Source: Vagococcus fluvialis (GTDB lineage Bacteria; Bacillota; Bacilli; Lactobacillales; Vagococcaceae). Taken from it: 64,000 nt of DNA. Of the stretch, positions 8,848-18,707 are shown in pieces. Where the stretch lies: the NCBI RefSeq assembly GCF_003337315.1, contig NZ_QPJV01000001.1, forward strand, positions 62,001 to 126,000, read 5' to 3'. Within the stretch, counting starts at the first letter, position 1. Every line of letters starts with the position of its first letter. Under the pieces are notes generated by a model. That model saw only the letters and a list, made by a program, of their open reading frames with translations, was not told the origin of the DNA and ran no database searches. Made by a program: the position numbers and the translations under genes.

Positions 8848-10245
8848 TTACAGAATGTAACGACTTAAATCTTCATCTTTAACAATGTGATCTAATTTTT
8901 CATTAACATAACTTTCTGTGATGGTGATTTCTCCCATTTGCATGTCAGGAGATTCAAATAATAAATCTTCTAAAAGTTTTTCAAGTATTGTGTGTAAGCG
9001 TCTTGCTCCAATATTATCTGTTTCACTATTTACTTCAAAAGCAATTTCAGCGATTTTTTCAATAGCTTCTTTAGTGAAGGTTACTGAAATATTTTCAGTT
9101 CCTAATAAAGCGATATATTGTTTAACTAGAGCATTATCTGGTTCAGTTAGAATTTTAACAAAGTCTTCTGCTGTTAAATCATCTAATTCAACACGAATTG
9201 GGAAACGACCTTGTAATTCTGGAATTAAATCACTTGGTTTACTTAAATGGAAAGCACCTGATGCGATAAATAAAATATGTTCTGTTGAAACTGTTCCATA
9301 TTTGGTATTAACAAGTGAGCCTTCAACAATTGGTAAAATATCTCGTTGCACACCTTCTCGAGAAACTTGTCCTGAATTTTCTGATTTTGAAGTTATTTTA
9401 TCAAACTCATCAATAAAGATAATGCCATGATTTTGTGCTAAAGAAATAGCTTCACTATGAATGTCTGCATCATTGACTAATTTTTCTGATTCTTCATTAA
9501 CTAAAATTTCACGTGCTTCAGCAACAGTCACTGTTCTCTTCACTTTTTTCTTAGGTGTTAGAGAGTTAAGTGTGTCAGATAAATCAATTCCCATTTGTTC
9601 TAGTCCGTTATTCATGCTTGGTGCTGATTTTTTTTCTTCCACTTCAATTGTAATTTCTCTATTTTCTAATAAGCCTTTTTCAAGTTGTGATTGAACTGTT
9701 TCACGACTCACACGAATTGAATCATTAATCTCTTCTTTTTCTTCTTCTTGATTATTTTGCAAACCATTCATCATTTGCATCATCATATCAAGTTGAGATG
9801 TTTGTTGTTTTTTCTCTTTTTTTATACCCGGCACTAGTAATTTAACTAAACGATCTTCAGCTTTTTTAAGTGCTTGAGAATAAACACGGCTATATTGTTC
9901 CTTTTTAACAATTCCAATACTAGCTTCAACTAAGTCACGAACCATGGATTCAACGTCACGACCTACGTAACCTACCTCAGTAAACTTAGTAGCTTCAACT
10001 TTAACAAAAGGTGCGTTAACTATTTTTGCTAATCGACGTGCGATTTCAGTTTTACCAACCCCAGTTGGACCTATCATTAATAGGTTTTTTGGTGTAATTT
10101 CTTGTTGCATATCTTCATCAAGTTGCATACGGCGGTATCTATTTCTTAATGCTACTGATACGGATTTTTTTGCAGTTTGTTGACCAATAATATATTTATC
10201 TAATTCGCTAACAATTTCTCTAGGTGTTTTTTGATTAGTTGTCAT
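8848..10245 (-). CDS. hslU: HslU (ClpY) ATPase subunit of the HslUV protease
   Basis: AAA+ unfoldase that feeds proteins into the HslV peptidase. The 465-residue product has the N-terminal [16 protein letters not shown], Walker [10 protein letters not shown], the GYVGRDVE pore motif, an intermediate domain (about 110-230, with an MMMQMMNG stretch), Walker [11 protein letters not shown], and a C-terminal tail ending DEDLSRYIL that docks into HslV. It lies 14 bases from hslV and 29 bases from codY. Confidence 0.97.
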   Translation of the reverse strand: MTTNQKTPREIVSELDKYIIGQQTAKKSVSVALRNRYRRMQLDEDMQQEITPKNLLMIGPTGVGKTEIARRLAKIVNAPFVKVEATKFTEVGYVGRDVESMVRDLVEASIGIVKKEQYSRVYSQALKKAEDRLVKLLVPGIKKEKKQQTSQLDMMMQMMNGLQNNQEEEKEEINDSIRVSRETVQSQLEKGLLENREITIEVEEKKSAPSMNNGLEQMGIDLSDTLNSLTPKKKVKRTVTVAEAREILVNEESEKLVNDADIHSEAISLAQNHGIIFIDEFDKITSKSENSGQVSREGVQRDILPIVEGSLVNTKYGTVSTEHILFIASGAFHLSKPSDLIPELQGRFPIRVELDDLTAEDFVKILTEPDNALVKQYIALLGTENISVTFTKEAIEKIAEIAFEVNSETDNIGARRLHTILEKLLEDLLFESPDMQMGEITITESYVNEKLDHIVKDEDLSRYIL

Positions 10246-10259
10246 TTTTCTTCATTCCT

Positions 10260-10808
10260 TTATAATTCTTCTACGATAATGTTGTGGTTGGTATAAACAC
10301 AGATATCTCCAGCAACATGTAATGCTGCTTCTGCGATTTCGCCAGCTGTTAATTCTTCTTTACCGTGTTGTTTAAGTGCTCTAGCAGCAGATAAAGCATA
10401 ATTTCCACCAGAACCAATTGCTAGAATACCGTCATCAGGAGCAATTACCTCACCTGTTCCTGAAACAACAAGCATTTCTTTGTCATTCATGACAATTAAC
10501 ATGGCTTCTAATTTTTGCATCATCTTATCACTACGCCACTCCATAGCAAGTTCAACAGCAGCACGCATCAAGTTACCTTTATATTCGTTTAATTTACCTT
10601 CAAATTTTTCTTCTAAGTTAAATGCATCTGCCACACTTCCGGCAAATCCTACAACAACTTCTCCATTATAAATACGGCGAACTTTTTTAGCAGTTCCTTT
10701 CATCACAACAGATTCTCCCATTGTTACTTGACCGTCACCAGCCATTGCAAATTTACCATTTTTTTCTACTGCACAAATTGTTGTTGAGTGAAATGTTGTA
10801 TATCCCAT
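10260..10808 (-). CDS. hslV: HslV (ClpQ) peptidase subunit of the HslUV protease
   Basis: Proteasome-like threonine peptidase forming the double-hexameric core of HslUV. The 182-residue product contains [21 protein letters not shown], equivalent to the mature N-terminal TTI of enterobacterial HslV, but extended by eight residues (MGYTTFHS). Bacillus ClpQ carries a comparable extension. [14 protein letters not shown] is the other conserved block. It lies between xerC and hslU. Confidence 0.95.
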   Translation of the reverse strand: MGYTTFHSTTICAVEKNGKFAMAGDGQVTMGESVVMKGTAKKVRRIYNGEVVVGFAGSVADAFNLEEKFEGKLNEYKGNLMRAAVELAMEWRSDKMMQKLEAMLIVMNDKEMLVVSGTGEVIAPDDGILAIGSGGNYALSAARALKQHGKEELTAGEIAEAALHVAGDICVYTNHNIIVEEL

Positions 10809-10825
10809 TTATAAAAATCCTTTCC

Positions 10826-11716
10826 TTAGGCTCTCGGATGAAAATGCCGATAGCTCTTTTGTAATGTATCTGTTGTTACGTGGGTGTATATTTGAGTTGA
10901 AGACAAACTAGAATGTCCAAGTAATTCTTGAACTGTTCTTAAATCTGCTCCATTATTTAGTAAATGTGTCGCAAACGTATGTCTAAACATATGTGGATGA
11001 ATATCCGTTGTTAAACTACTTTTTTCTATTATTTTTTTTAGGACGTATTGAATACCAGCTTCCGTAATTGGTGCTCCCCTATTATTAACAAATAAAAAAT
11101 CATGACTCTCTTGATATTTTGTCATTAACTCAACACGAGTTGTATTTAAATATTCAAGAATAGCATCATGAGCAAATGAGCCAAATGGTACGTATCTTTC
11201 TTTGCCACCTTTTCCAAAAATAAGAAATACTGATGTATCAAAATCAATATCCTGTAATTGAATGTTAGTGCACTCTGCCACCCTAATCCCCGTTCCATAA
11301 AGAACTTCTAAAATAGCCCGGTTTCTAATATCTAGTGGTCTGTCTCCTTTAACTGTATCAAATAAAACATCCATCTCTTTTTCATAAAAGAAACGAGGTA
11401 ATTTTGATTGTTGGCGTTTCATTTGAACGTATGAAAAAGGATTTTCATCTAGTATATTATTCTTAGTTAAAAACTGATAAAAAGATCTTAAACTAGAAAG
11501 CTTACGGCTGATGGTGTTTCGACTATAGGACTGATCATGTAAGAATGATAAGTAAATACGAATATCTTGAAGCGTAACATTTAAGTAGTTAGCATCTCCT
11601 GTACTCTCTAAAAATTCAAAAAAACTTTTGATATCTTCTTCGTAGGCTTCTTTTGTTTTTTGAGAGTATTGTCTTTCAACAATAATATACCTTAAAAAAT
11701 CTTCTAAATGATTCAT
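10826..11716 (-). CDS. xerC: Tyrosine recombinase XerC (CodV type)
   Basis: Site-specific recombinase that, with XerD, resolves chromosome dimers at dif. The 296-residue product has an N-terminal SAM-like core-binding domain and a catalytic domain with R of GTGIRVAE, the HPHMFRHTFATHLL box (H-x2-R), a later HSSL histidine and the nucleophile tyrosine in STQIYTHV. Context (first gene before hslVU-codY) is the housekeeping locus, not a phage integrase. A second paralogue, xerD, is at 59.2-60.1 kb. Confidence 0.95.
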   Translation of the reverse strand: MNHLEDFLRYIIVERQYSQKTKEAYEEDIKSFFEFLESTGDANYLNVTLQDIRIYLSFLHDQSYSRNTISRKLSSLRSFYQFLTKNNILDENPFSYVQMKRQQSKLPRFFYEKEMDVLFDTVKGDRPLDIRNRAILEVLYGTGIRVAECTNIQLQDIDFDTSVFLIFGKGGKERYVPFGSFAHDAILEYLNTTRVELMTKYQESHDFLFVNNRGAPITEAGIQYVLKKIIEKSSLTTDIHPHMFRHTFATHLLNNGADLRTVQELLGHSSLSSTQIYTHVTTDTLQKSYRHFHPRA

Positions 11717-11849
11717 TAGCTTGAAATCCTTTCCACTAAATTACAAGAACAATGTAACATAATAAATATTCTAAAACAAACAAATTGTCAGAATTTAATG
11801 AATTTTACGTGAAAATGACACAATTTATTCACAATTTCATTTAAGGTAC
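11717..11849 (-). promoter_or_regulatory. Upstream region of xerC-hslVU-codY with a CodY-like box
   Basis: A CTGACA element (11786-11791, minus strand) is the best -35 candidate; the -10 (TATTTA, 17 bases on) is poor. The 15-mer at 11783-11797 matches 11 of 15 positions of the CodY box AATTTTCWGAAAATT and overlaps that -35, which would suit autoregulation. This is a by-eye match and is weak. Confidence 0.35.
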
Positions 11850-11880
11850 AAAAAAAAGGCAGGCTATTTCTAGCCAACCC
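11850..11880 (-). terminator. Intrinsic terminator after trmFO
   Basis: GGCTA/TAGCC stem with further outer pairs around a GAAA loop, followed by eight T on the minus strand, directly after the trmFO stop. Confidence 0.75.
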
Positions 11881-11883
11881 CTT

Positions 11884-13197
11884 TTACTTAGTTAATGTAA
11901 CAACTTCTTTCATGTCTTCTAGCGCTCTATTAGCAATCGCTTCATAGCGCTCTTTCTTATCTCTAATTCTCTCAGGTAACTCTGGGAAAATACCAAAGTT
12001 AACGTTCATTGGTTGGAAATTTTTACCTGATGTATGAGTAATGTAGTGTGCCATACTTCCCATAGCTGTTGTTTGAGGGAAGATAACTGGTTCCTCACCT
12101 TTAGCAAGACGAGCAGCATTAATCCCTGCTACTAAACCACTTGCAGCTGATTCGATATAACCCTCAACACCTGTCATTTGGCCTGCAAATAAAAGATTTG
12201 AACGTTTTCTTGATTGATAAGTCGGATTTAATAATTCAGGTGAGTTCATAAATGTGTTACGGTGCATCACACCATATCTTACAATTTCAGCATTCTCTAG
12301 ACCTGGAATCATTTGGATAATACGTTTTTGCTCGCCCCATTTTAAATGTGTTTGGAAACCAACAATATTAAAAAGTGAAGCTGCTGCGTCATCTTGACGA
12401 AGTTGAACAACCGCATAAGGGCGTTTGCCAGTTTTTGGATCTTCAAGTCCAACTGGTTTTAGTGGACCAAACGTCATTGTTTTTTCTCCGCGGTTAGCCA
12501 TTACCTCAATTGGCATACACCCTTCAAAGAATTTTTCTTTTTCAAATGATTTTAAAGGAGCAACTTCTGCAGTTACTAAAGCTTCTCTAAAAGCATAAAA
12601 CTCATCTTTATTCATTGGACAGTTTAAATATGCTGCTTCCCCTTTGTCATAACGAGATTTTAAGTAAACTTTATCCATATCAATTGTGTTTTTATCAATA
12701 ATTGGTGCTGCTGCGTCATAGAAGTATAGACCTTCTGACTCAGTAAATTCTTTAATACTTTCAGCTAAAGGCTCACTTGTTAAGGGACCAGTTGCAATAA
12801 TAGTAATCCCATCCTCAGGAATCTCAGTAATTTCCTCATGATGGATAGTAATGTTTGGATGATTACTTACTCTTTCAGTTACCTCAGAAGAAAATCCTTC
12901 TCGGTCTACTGCTAAAGCTCCTCCTGCTGGTACTTGATGTTTATCTGCTGATGAGATGATAACTGAATCAAGTGTACGCATTTCTTCTTTTAAAAGACCT
13001 GCAGCATTTGTTATATTATTAGCTCTTAATGAATTAGTACAAACTAATTCAGCAAATTTATCTGTATGATGTGCTGGTGTTTTCTTTAATTTTCGCATTT
13101 CGTAAAGGTCTACTTTAACTCCTGCCTCTGCTGCTTGAAAAGCTGCTTCGCTTCCTGCAAGACCTGCTCCGATTACGGTTACTTTGATTTCTGACAT
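11884..13197 (-). CDS. trmFO: Methylenetetrahydrofolate-tRNA-(uracil-5-)-methyltransferase TrmFO
   Basis: Folate- and FAD-dependent enzyme that makes ribothymidine at position 54 of tRNAs in most Firmicutes. The 437-residue product starts with the dinucleotide-binding [19 protein letters not shown] and contains the family blocks [13 protein letters not shown]-like regions, [17 protein letters not shown] and MNVNFGIFP. It follows topA, the usual topA-trmFO-xerC-hslVU-codY order. Its own promoter and a hairpin lie in the short gap behind topA. Confidence 0.96.
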   Translation of the reverse strand: MSEIKVTVIGAGLAGSEAAFQAAEAGVKVDLYEMRKLKKTPAHHTDKFAELVCTNSLRANNITNAAGLLKEEMRTLDSVIISSADKHQVPAGGALAVDREGFSSEVTERVSNHPNITIHHEEITEIPEDGITIIATGPLTSEPLAESIKEFTESEGLYFYDAAAPIIDKNTIDMDKVYLKSRYDKGEAAYLNCPMNKDEFYAFREALVTAEVAPLKSFEKEKFFEGCMPIEVMANRGEKTMTFGPLKPVGLEDPKTGKRPYAVVQLRQDDAAASLFNIVGFQTHLKWGEQKRIIQMIPGLENAEIVRYGVMHRNTFMNSPELLNPTYQSRKRSNLLFAGQMTGVEGYIESAASGLVAGINAARLAKGEEPVIFPQTTAMGSMAHYITHTSGKNFQPMNVNFGIFPELPERIRDKKERYEAIANRALEDMKEVVTLTK

Positions 13198-13220
13198 TTT
13201 TTAACCCTCTTTCCTCAAGT

Positions 13221-13265
13221 AAAAAAATAGAGAAGGGACTTAAAACATAATGTTTTAGTCCCTCG
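13221..13265 (-). terminator. Hairpin with T-run in the trmFO leader (topA terminator or attenuator)
   Basis: Minus-strand stem built from GAGGGACT-AAAACA and TGTTTT-AAGTCCCTTC with a 3-base loop and one bulge, followed by TATTTTTTT. It lies downstream of a good promoter and upstream of the trmFO start, so it sits inside the trmFO transcript as well as after topA. Confidence 0.8.
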
Positions 13266-13273
13266 ACGTTTGT

Positions 13274-13303
13274 ATTATACACAATTTATATCTTGATAGA
13301 CAA
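13274..13303 (-). promoter_or_regulatory. Promoter for trmFO
   Basis: TTGTCT (13298-13303), 18-base spacer, TATAAT (13274-13279) on the minus strand. The expected transcription start, near 13267, is at the base of the adjacent hairpin. Confidence 0.65.
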
Positions 13304-13306
13304 GCT

Positions 13307-15388
13307 TTATTTTTGCACGTCTTCTTTGTAATCACAGCTGCTACAAATAATTTGTTGACCACCACGAACTTTTTTCTGAATTAAGTACTCAGAACATTTC
13401 GGACAATCACGGCCGATCGGGCGATCCCATGAAGTGAATTCACACTCAGGGTATCTCTCACAACCAAAGAAAACACGATTTTTCTTCGTTTTCTTCTCAA
13501 TAACTTCTCCTTGTTTACACGTTGGACAAGTCACGCCAATTTTTTTAACAATTGCTTTTGTATTACGACAATCTGGGAAATTACTACAAGCATAGAATTT
13601 ACCGTATTTTCCAAGTTTAATTAGCATTGGGTTGCCACATTCTTCACAGTCAAAGCCTGCTGGTTCATCTTTTAATTGAACTTTTTCAATTTCTTTTTCA
13701 GCTTTTTCTAATTCCTTAGCAAATGGCTTATAGAATCTATCAACTACATCTACCCAATTTTCTTGAGCAATAGCAATTTTATCTAAATCTTGTTCCATTT
13801 CAGCTGTAAAGTTCACATCAACAATTTGTGGGAAGAATTCAACAACTAATGTATTAACAATCTCACCTAATTCAGTTGGCTCAAAACGACGAGCGTTTAA
13901 TTTAACATAATATCTACGCTGAATGGTTTCTAAGGTTGGTGCATAAGTAGATGGTCGACCTACGCCATTTTCTTCTAATGTTTTAATTAAGGTTGCTTCA
14001 CTATACCTTGCTGGAGGTTGAGTAAAATGTTGTTTTGGCTCAATATCAGCAGATTTAACAACTTCACCTTCAGTTAAATCAGGCAACACATTTTCTTTGT
14101 CCTCTTTCCCGTCATCTTTACCTTCAATATAGACTTTAGTAAAACCAGGAAATTTAATTTTTGATCCATTAGCAACAAATTTAACGTTGTTTTGCTCAAG
14201 ATCGACACGCATTGTATCAAGAATAGCTGGCGCCATTTGACTAGCTACCATACGCGACCAAATAAGTGAATATAGTTTAAATTGATCTTTGTCTAAAAAT
14301 TCTTTAATTGATTCAGGGGTTCTTAAAACACTTGATGGACGAATCGCCTCATGGGCATCTTGTGCTCCTTGAGCGTTTTTCTTAACTTTTGGAGTGCCAT
14401 TTGTGTACTCTTTGCCGTAAGTTTCTGTAATAAAGTTAAAAGCATCATTTTTAGCTGTATCAGAAAGTCTAGTTGAGTCAGTACGCATATAAGTAATTAA
14501 ACCGACAGTTCCTTGACCTTTTCCAAGTTTGATTCCTTCATAAAGTTGTTGAGCAATCATCATTGTTTTTCTAGTTCTGAAGTTTAGCTTTCTAGCTGCC
14601 TCTTGTTGTAAACTACTTGTTGTAAAAGGAACAGCTGGATTTCTTTTACGTTCTTTTTTAGTTACTTTAGTAATATCATAGTCTCTTGAAGTTAGTTTCT
14701 CAGTAACGGCTTTAACATCTTCAGCATTGTTTAATTTTAATTTTTTACCATCAACGCCGTAAAAATTAGCTTTGAATTTCGTTTTACCTTTAACAAAATC
14801 CCCAGTAATGCTCCAGTACTCTTCTGGCTCAAAGTTTCTAATTTCTTCTTCCCGATCTACAATCATTTTTAATGCAATAGATTGAACCCGGCCAGCACTA
14901 AGCCCTTTTTTAACTTTCTTCCATAGTAATGGACTAATTGAATAACCTACCAAGCGGTCTAAAATACGACGTGCTTGTTGGGCATCAACTAAATCAACAT
15001 TAATTTTACGTGGCTCTTTAAAGGCAGCTTTTACAGCATCTTTTGTAATCTCATTAAAGACAACGCGGTTATTGTCTTCTAAATCTAAATCTAAAATGTG
15101 GGCAAGGTGCCAAGCAATGGCTTCCCCCTCCCTGTCCGGATCGGCTGCAAGGTAAACTTTATCCGCCTTTTTCGCATATTTTTTTAATTCTTTAATAACT
15201 GGGCCTTTACCTCTGATATTGATATAGCCTGGCTCATAATTATTTTCAATATCAATTCCCATTTTACTTTTAGGCAAGTCTCTTATATGACCTACGCTGG
15301 CCACAACTTTATAATTTTTCCCAAGATATTTTTCGATAGTTTTCGCTTTTGCAGGGGATTCTACGATTACTAGATATTTATAACTCAT
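13307..15388 (-). CDS. topA: DNA topoisomerase I (type IA)
   Basis: Relaxes negative supercoils through a 5'-phosphotyrosyl intermediate. The 693-residue product has the Toprim domain ([33 protein letters not shown]), the catalytic tyrosine in [13 protein letters not shown] (near residue 300), and three C-terminal four-cysteine zinc ribbons (CEECGNPM...C; CPTCKQGE...C; CPKCSEYL...C). It lies between dprA and trmFO, with its own promoter. Confidence 0.97.
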   Translation of the reverse strand: MSYKYLVIVESPAKAKTIEKYLGKNYKVVASVGHIRDLPKSKMGIDIENNYEPGYINIRGKGPVIKELKKYAKKADKVYLAADPDREGEAIAWHLAHILDLDLEDNNRVVFNEITKDAVKAAFKEPRKINVDLVDAQQARRILDRLVGYSISPLLWKKVKKGLSAGRVQSIALKMIVDREEEIRNFEPEEYWSITGDFVKGKTKFKANFYGVDGKKLKLNNAEDVKAVTEKLTSRDYDITKVTKKERKRNPAVPFTTSSLQQEAARKLNFRTRKTMMIAQQLYEGIKLGKGQGTVGLITYMRTDSTRLSDTAKNDAFNFITETYGKEYTNGTPKVKKNAQGAQDAHEAIRPSSVLRTPESIKEFLDKDQFKLYSLIWSRMVASQMAPAILDTMRVDLEQNNVKFVANGSKIKFPGFTKVYIEGKDDGKEDKENVLPDLTEGEVVKSADIEPKQHFTQPPARYSEATLIKTLEENGVGRPSTYAPTLETIQRRYYVKLNARRFEPTELGEIVNTLVVEFFPQIVDVNFTAEMEQDLDKIAIAQENWVDVVDRFYKPFAKELEKAEKEIEKVQLKDEPAGFDCEECGNPMLIKLGKYGKFYACSNFPDCRNTKAIVKKIGVTCPTCKQGEVIEKKTKKNRVFFGCERYPECEFTSWDRPIGRDCPKCSEYLIQKKVRGGQQIICSSCDYKEDVQK

Positions 15389-15451
15389 GTTTTAATCCCT
15401 TTCTGTGACTTAATTTATGTTTTATTTTCTTTTGTTCAACAATCGTAAACT

Positions 15452-15481
15452 ATCTTAGTCCATTTAGAAGAGGCTTGTCAA
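15452..15481 (-). promoter_or_regulatory. Promoter for topA
   Basis: Perfect -35 TTGACA (15476-15481, minus strand), an 18-base spacer and TAAGAT (15452-15457). The leader is about 60 bases. Confidence 0.65.
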
Positions 15482-15501
15482 GAAAAGGTTTTGATTTTTT
15501 T

Positions 15502-16377
15502 TTAATTCAAGTACCAATCACTTAAAATATCTTCAGCTTTCCAAATACATTTTGCCCCCTCCTGAATCAAGTGAAGACAGCCTTCAGAGCTATCTGCTAA
15601 AGGATTACCAGGAACTGCAAAAACATCTCTGCCTTCTTCTAAAGCAAGTTGAGCAGTTATAAAAGTTCCACTTTTTCTTTTCGCTTCTATAACACACGTT
15701 CCTTTACTAATTCCTGCAATAATTCGATTTCTGGCAGGAAAATGATAAGCAAATGGTTTCGTATTTGGTAAATATTCTGATAAGACAAGATGCTCTTTTG
15801 TCATAAATGTTTGCAGTCTTTCATTTTCTTTTGGGTAAAAACAATTTAACCCAGAGCCAATCACTCCTATTGTTTTCCCTTGATGCCTAATAGCTGCTTG
15901 ATGAGAAAAAGTGTCATTCCCTTTGGCCAAACCACTTGCAATGATAATTTCTTTTTTACAAAGAGGTGGAATAATTTTTTCGATAATTGTCTTACCATGT
16001 GGAGTCGCTTCACGAGAGCCGATAACTGCTAAAATATTCTCTTGAGAAAGAAGTGAGATATCCCCTAAAAAAAATAAAGCAATCGGCGGATTATAAATTT
16101 CTCTTAAACATTCAGGATAAGTATCATCCATAATAGTAATAAATGAATAATATTCTTGAAAATTTTCAAAGTCTTCTCTTTTTATTCCCTCAGCTAATTC
16201 ATAAGAATGCTTAAAGGAGTCCAAATACAACGGTTTTACCTTACCAACTTCAATAAAAGTTTGTGAATTGAATTCATTTTCTGGATTATTTAAATAGTAG
16301 TAAAGTATCCTAAGTAATCCCTTGTTACCTATTCCTTTTAGGTGCTTCAATCTAAATATAAAAAAATTAATATCCAT
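15502..16377 (-). CDS. dprA: DNA-processing protein DprA
   Basis: Loads RecA on incoming single-stranded DNA during natural transformation and is widely kept even in species not known to be competent. The 291-residue product has the Rossmann-like core with AVIGSREATPHG, ASGLAKGNDTFSH, VIGSGLNCFYP and ISKGTCVIEAKRKSGTFITAQ, which covers the usual DprA/Smf signatures. The SD (GGAGG, 16384-16388) is buried in a perfect hairpin arm, so translation may be restricted. Confidence 0.94.
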   Translation of the reverse strand: MDINFFIFRLKHLKGIGNKGLLRILYYYLNNPENEFNSQTFIEVGKVKPLYLDSFKHSYELAEGIKREDFENFQEYYSFITIMDDTYPECLREIYNPPIALFFLGDISLLSQENILAVIGSREATPHGKTIIEKIIPPLCKKEIIIASGLAKGNDTFSHQAAIRHQGKTIGVIGSGLNCFYPKENERLQTFMTKEHLVLSEYLPNTKPFAYHFPARNRIIAGISKGTCVIEAKRKSGTFITAQLALEEGRDVFAVPGNPLADSSEGCLHLIQEGAKCIWKAEDILSDWYLN

Positions 16378-16381
16378 AAAA

Positions 16382-16427
16382 AACCTCCATTTTCTTTCCT
16401 TAATGTAAAGGTACGAAAATGGAGGTT
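16382..16427 (-). promoter_or_regulatory. Hairpin enclosing the dprA ribosome binding site
   Basis: Perfect 13-bp inverted repeat: arms 16382-16394 and 16415-16427 with a 20-base loop. On the minus strand the 3' arm contains GGAGG of dprA and is followed by TTTTTT, so it also looks like an intrinsic terminator after rnhB. Confidence 0.8.
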
Positions 16428-16431
16428 AATT

Positions 16432-17199
16432 TTATATCATGTCTTTAATTGGGGCGAATGTTTTTCGGTGAATAGGTGTTATACCTTGAGTTTCAAGACC
16501 TAACAAATGCTCCTTAGTTCCGTAGCCAGCGTTATTTGCAAATCCATAACCTGGGTATTTCTGATCGTACTTTGCCATCATTCGATCTCTTGTTACTTTA
16601 GCAACAATACTGGCACAAGCAATAGAAATACTCTTTGCATCCCCTTTAATAATTTTTTCCTGAGGTAAGTTCAGATCAAGAACCATTGCATCAATTAACA
16701 AGCAATCAGGTGCTGGTGAAAGATTTGCTACAGCTTCTTTCATAGCAAGCTTTGTTGCTTCATAAATATTAACTTGATCAATAACATCATGATCTTTAAT
16801 ACCAATTCCAATAGCAATCGCTTGTTCATAAATTTTATCAAATAGTTCTTCTCTTTTAGCTAAAGAAAGTTGCTTTGAATCATTTACTTCAATTAAATTA
16901 AAATCTTCTGGCAAAATAACGGCAGCAGAAACTACAGGACCAGCAAGTGGACCTCTTCCAACTTCATCAATTCCTGCAATGAAATTAACCCCATTTTTTC
17001 TAGCTTCGTTTTCATAAATTTTCATTTCTTCAAAATGAAGTAATAATTTATTGTGTTTTTCTAAACGATTTTTTGTTGACTTTACTAGTTGTTGAACACT
17101 TTTTCGCTCATCATCTTCAAAATCAATTAATTCTTTGGCGTCTAATGATATGACATTAGCTAAAATTTCTTTAATTTCCTTAGTTGTCTGCTTAGTCAT
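16432..17199 (-). CDS. rnhB: Ribonuclease HII
   Basis: Removes RNA from RNA-DNA hybrids and misincorporated ribonucleotides. The 255-residue product has a Firmicute-type N-terminal extension (about 1-70) that forms the substrate-binding domain, then [15 protein letters not shown] with catalytic D and E, the second acidic LLIDAMV, and [14 protein letters not shown]. The start codon overlaps the rbgA stop (TAATG), indicating coupled translation. Confidence 0.96.
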   Translation of the reverse strand: MTKQTTKEIKEILANVISLDAKELIDFEDDERKSVQQLVKSTKNRLEKHNKLLLHFEEMKIYENEARKNGVNFIAGIDEVGRGPLAGPVVSAAVILPEDFNLIEVNDSKQLSLAKREELFDKIYEQAIAIGIGIKDHDVIDQVNIYEATKLAMKEAVANLSPAPDCLLIDAMVLDLNLPQEKIIKGDAKSISIACASIVAKVTRDRMMAKYDQKYPGYGFANNAGYGTKEHLLGLETQGITPIHRKTFAPIKDMI

Positions 17200-18041
17200 T
17201 AATAGTCTTCCGCCTTATCCAGAGTATATCTACCTAAACGACCATCTCTGATTTCTTGAACTATCATAATACTCGCGCGGTCATAATCATCTTTAAACCC
17301 TCTTTTTTCTGTAATTCTTAAAAGAATATCAACAGCTGTTTTATCTATTTCTTCATCAGTTAATGAATAACGAGCTTGAAGTTGTTCAGGATAATTATCC
17401 TTAAAGTAATTTAATCCAAATAAGACTAAATCATCCATATGAAGTAAGGTATCTTTAATGGCTCCTGTTAAGGCCAGTTTTTTTCCAATAACTTGGTCTT
17501 CAAAACGAGGCCACAAAATACCTGGTGTATCAAGTAATTCTAATTCTTTACTTGTTTTAAGCCATTGTTGACCTTTAGTAACTCCTGGTGTGTTACCAGT
17601 TTTAGCCATATTTTTCTTCGCTAAACGATTTAAAAGTGTTGATTTTCCGACGTTTGGAATTCCGATACACATTGCTCTAATCGCTCTAGGTTTAATACCT
17701 CGGGCTTTTTGTCTTTCGATTTTTTCAGCTAATAATTCTTGAGCTACAGGAACTATTTTTTTAATGCCTTTACCTTCATTGGCATTAATACTCAAACAAG
17801 CATAACCTTGTTTTTCGAAATAATGTTGCCATTTAGCCGTTTCAACTGGATCTGCTAAATCTGCTTTATTTAATAAAATAATTCTCGGTTTTTGTTGAAT
17901 TAACGTATCTAACATTGGATTTCGACTAGACATAGGCAGTCTAGCATCGACAATTTCTAATACAACATCAACTAATTTTAATTTTTCTGCTACTTCACGA
18001 CGGGCTTTAGCCATATGCCCTGGGAACCATTGAATGGTCAT
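17199..18041 (-). CDS. rbgA: Ribosome biogenesis GTPase RbgA (YlqF)
   Basis: Circularly permuted GTPase needed for late 50S assembly. The 280-residue product begins [16 protein letters not shown], then shows the permuted motif order: G4 NKAD (about 58-61) before G1 [12 protein letters not shown] (about 125-136) and G3 DTPG. The C-terminal ANTAR-like domain follows. It is coupled to rnhB downstream and 16 bases after lepB, as in Bacillus. Confidence 0.96.
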   Translation of the reverse strand: MTIQWFPGHMAKARREVAEKLKLVDVVLEIVDARLPMSSRNPMLDTLIQQKPRIILLNKADLADPVETAKWQHYFEKQGYACLSINANEGKGIKKIVPVAQELLAEKIERQKARGIKPRAIRAMCIGIPNVGKSTLLNRLAKKNMAKTGNTPGVTKGQQWLKTSKELELLDTPGILWPRFEDQVIGKKLALTGAIKDTLLHMDDLVLFGLNYFKDNYPEQLQARYSLTDEEIDKTAVDILLRITEKRGFKDDYDRASIMIVQEIRDGRLGRYTLDKAEDY

Positions 18042-18057
18042 ATTTACACACTCCTAA

Positions 18058-18600
18058 TTACTTAACAATTTTACTATGAAAGATTGGATAATAAACGATT
18101 CTGGCCTTTCCAACAATTGAGGTACTACTAATTGTGCCAAAGGAGCGACTATCTTTACTTAAGCGTCTATTATCACCTAAAACAAAATATTGATTTTTAG
18201 GAATTTTATCTGTTCCTATAAGCTCTGTTGTATCTAAATCAGTTGTAAAGACATACTCATTCTTTTTCTTTTTGACATCTTTAAGAAATGGCTCATCTAC
18301 TTTCTTACCATTAATGAATAGTTGGTCTTTTTCATAAGTAACTCTATCTCCTGGAAGACCAATCACTCTTTTAATATAAGTATCACCATCTGGTGCAGTG
18401 AAAACTATAATATCAAAACGATCTATCTCACTAAAATTTTCCATAACAATAAAATCATTTTCTTTTAAAGTTGGTGACATGGACTTACCTGTAACTTCAA
18501 GTGGAATAAAAATAAATGCCTTCATAATAATGACAAAAGGAATGCAAATAACTAGCATTTTAATCCAGTGCCAAATAACATCAACAATCTTTTTCTCCAT
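18058..18600 (-). CDS. lepB: Signal peptidase I
   Basis: Membrane peptidase that cleaves signal peptides from exported proteins. The 180-residue product has one N-terminal membrane segment (about 11-33), the catalytic serine in GKSMSPTL, the catalytic lysine in YIKRVIGLPGD and the conserved GDNRRLSKDSRSFG box. An AT-rich promoter (TTTCAA, 16 bases, TATAAT) stands upstream. It probably heads lepB-rbgA-rnhB. Confidence 0.95.
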   Translation of the reverse strand: MEKKIVDVIWHWIKMLVICIPFVIIMKAFIFIPLEVTGKSMSPTLKENDFIVMENFSEIDRFDIIVFTAPDGDTYIKRVIGLPGDRVTYEKDQLFINGKKVDEPFLKDVKKKKNEYVFTTDLDTTELIGTDKIPKNQYFVLGDNRRLSKDSRSFGTISSTSIVGKARIVYYPIFHSKIVK

Positions 18601-18668
18601 TATTTCACCGTCTTTCTTCCATATTATATGATATATAATATTCCTTGAAATTACTAGTCTTTATAACT

Positions 18669-18700
18669 AAAAAAGTTGCAGTCATTTAAGGACTGCAACT
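18669..18700 (-). terminator. Intrinsic terminator after ctpA
   Basis: Perfect 10-bp stem AGTTGCAGTC/GACTGCAACT with a 7-base loop and six T on the minus strand. Confidence 0.9.
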
Positions 18701-18707
18701 TTAAGAT

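Noticed and set aside
8918-9430. 170-codon plus-strand open frame
   Set aside because: Antisense shadow of hslU with no ribosome binding site and no recognisable protein features.
10826-11716. Phage or mobile-element integrase
   Set aside because: The tyrosine recombinases here (also 59168-60064) are in the housekeeping XerC and XerD loci with no att repeats or phage genes nearby.
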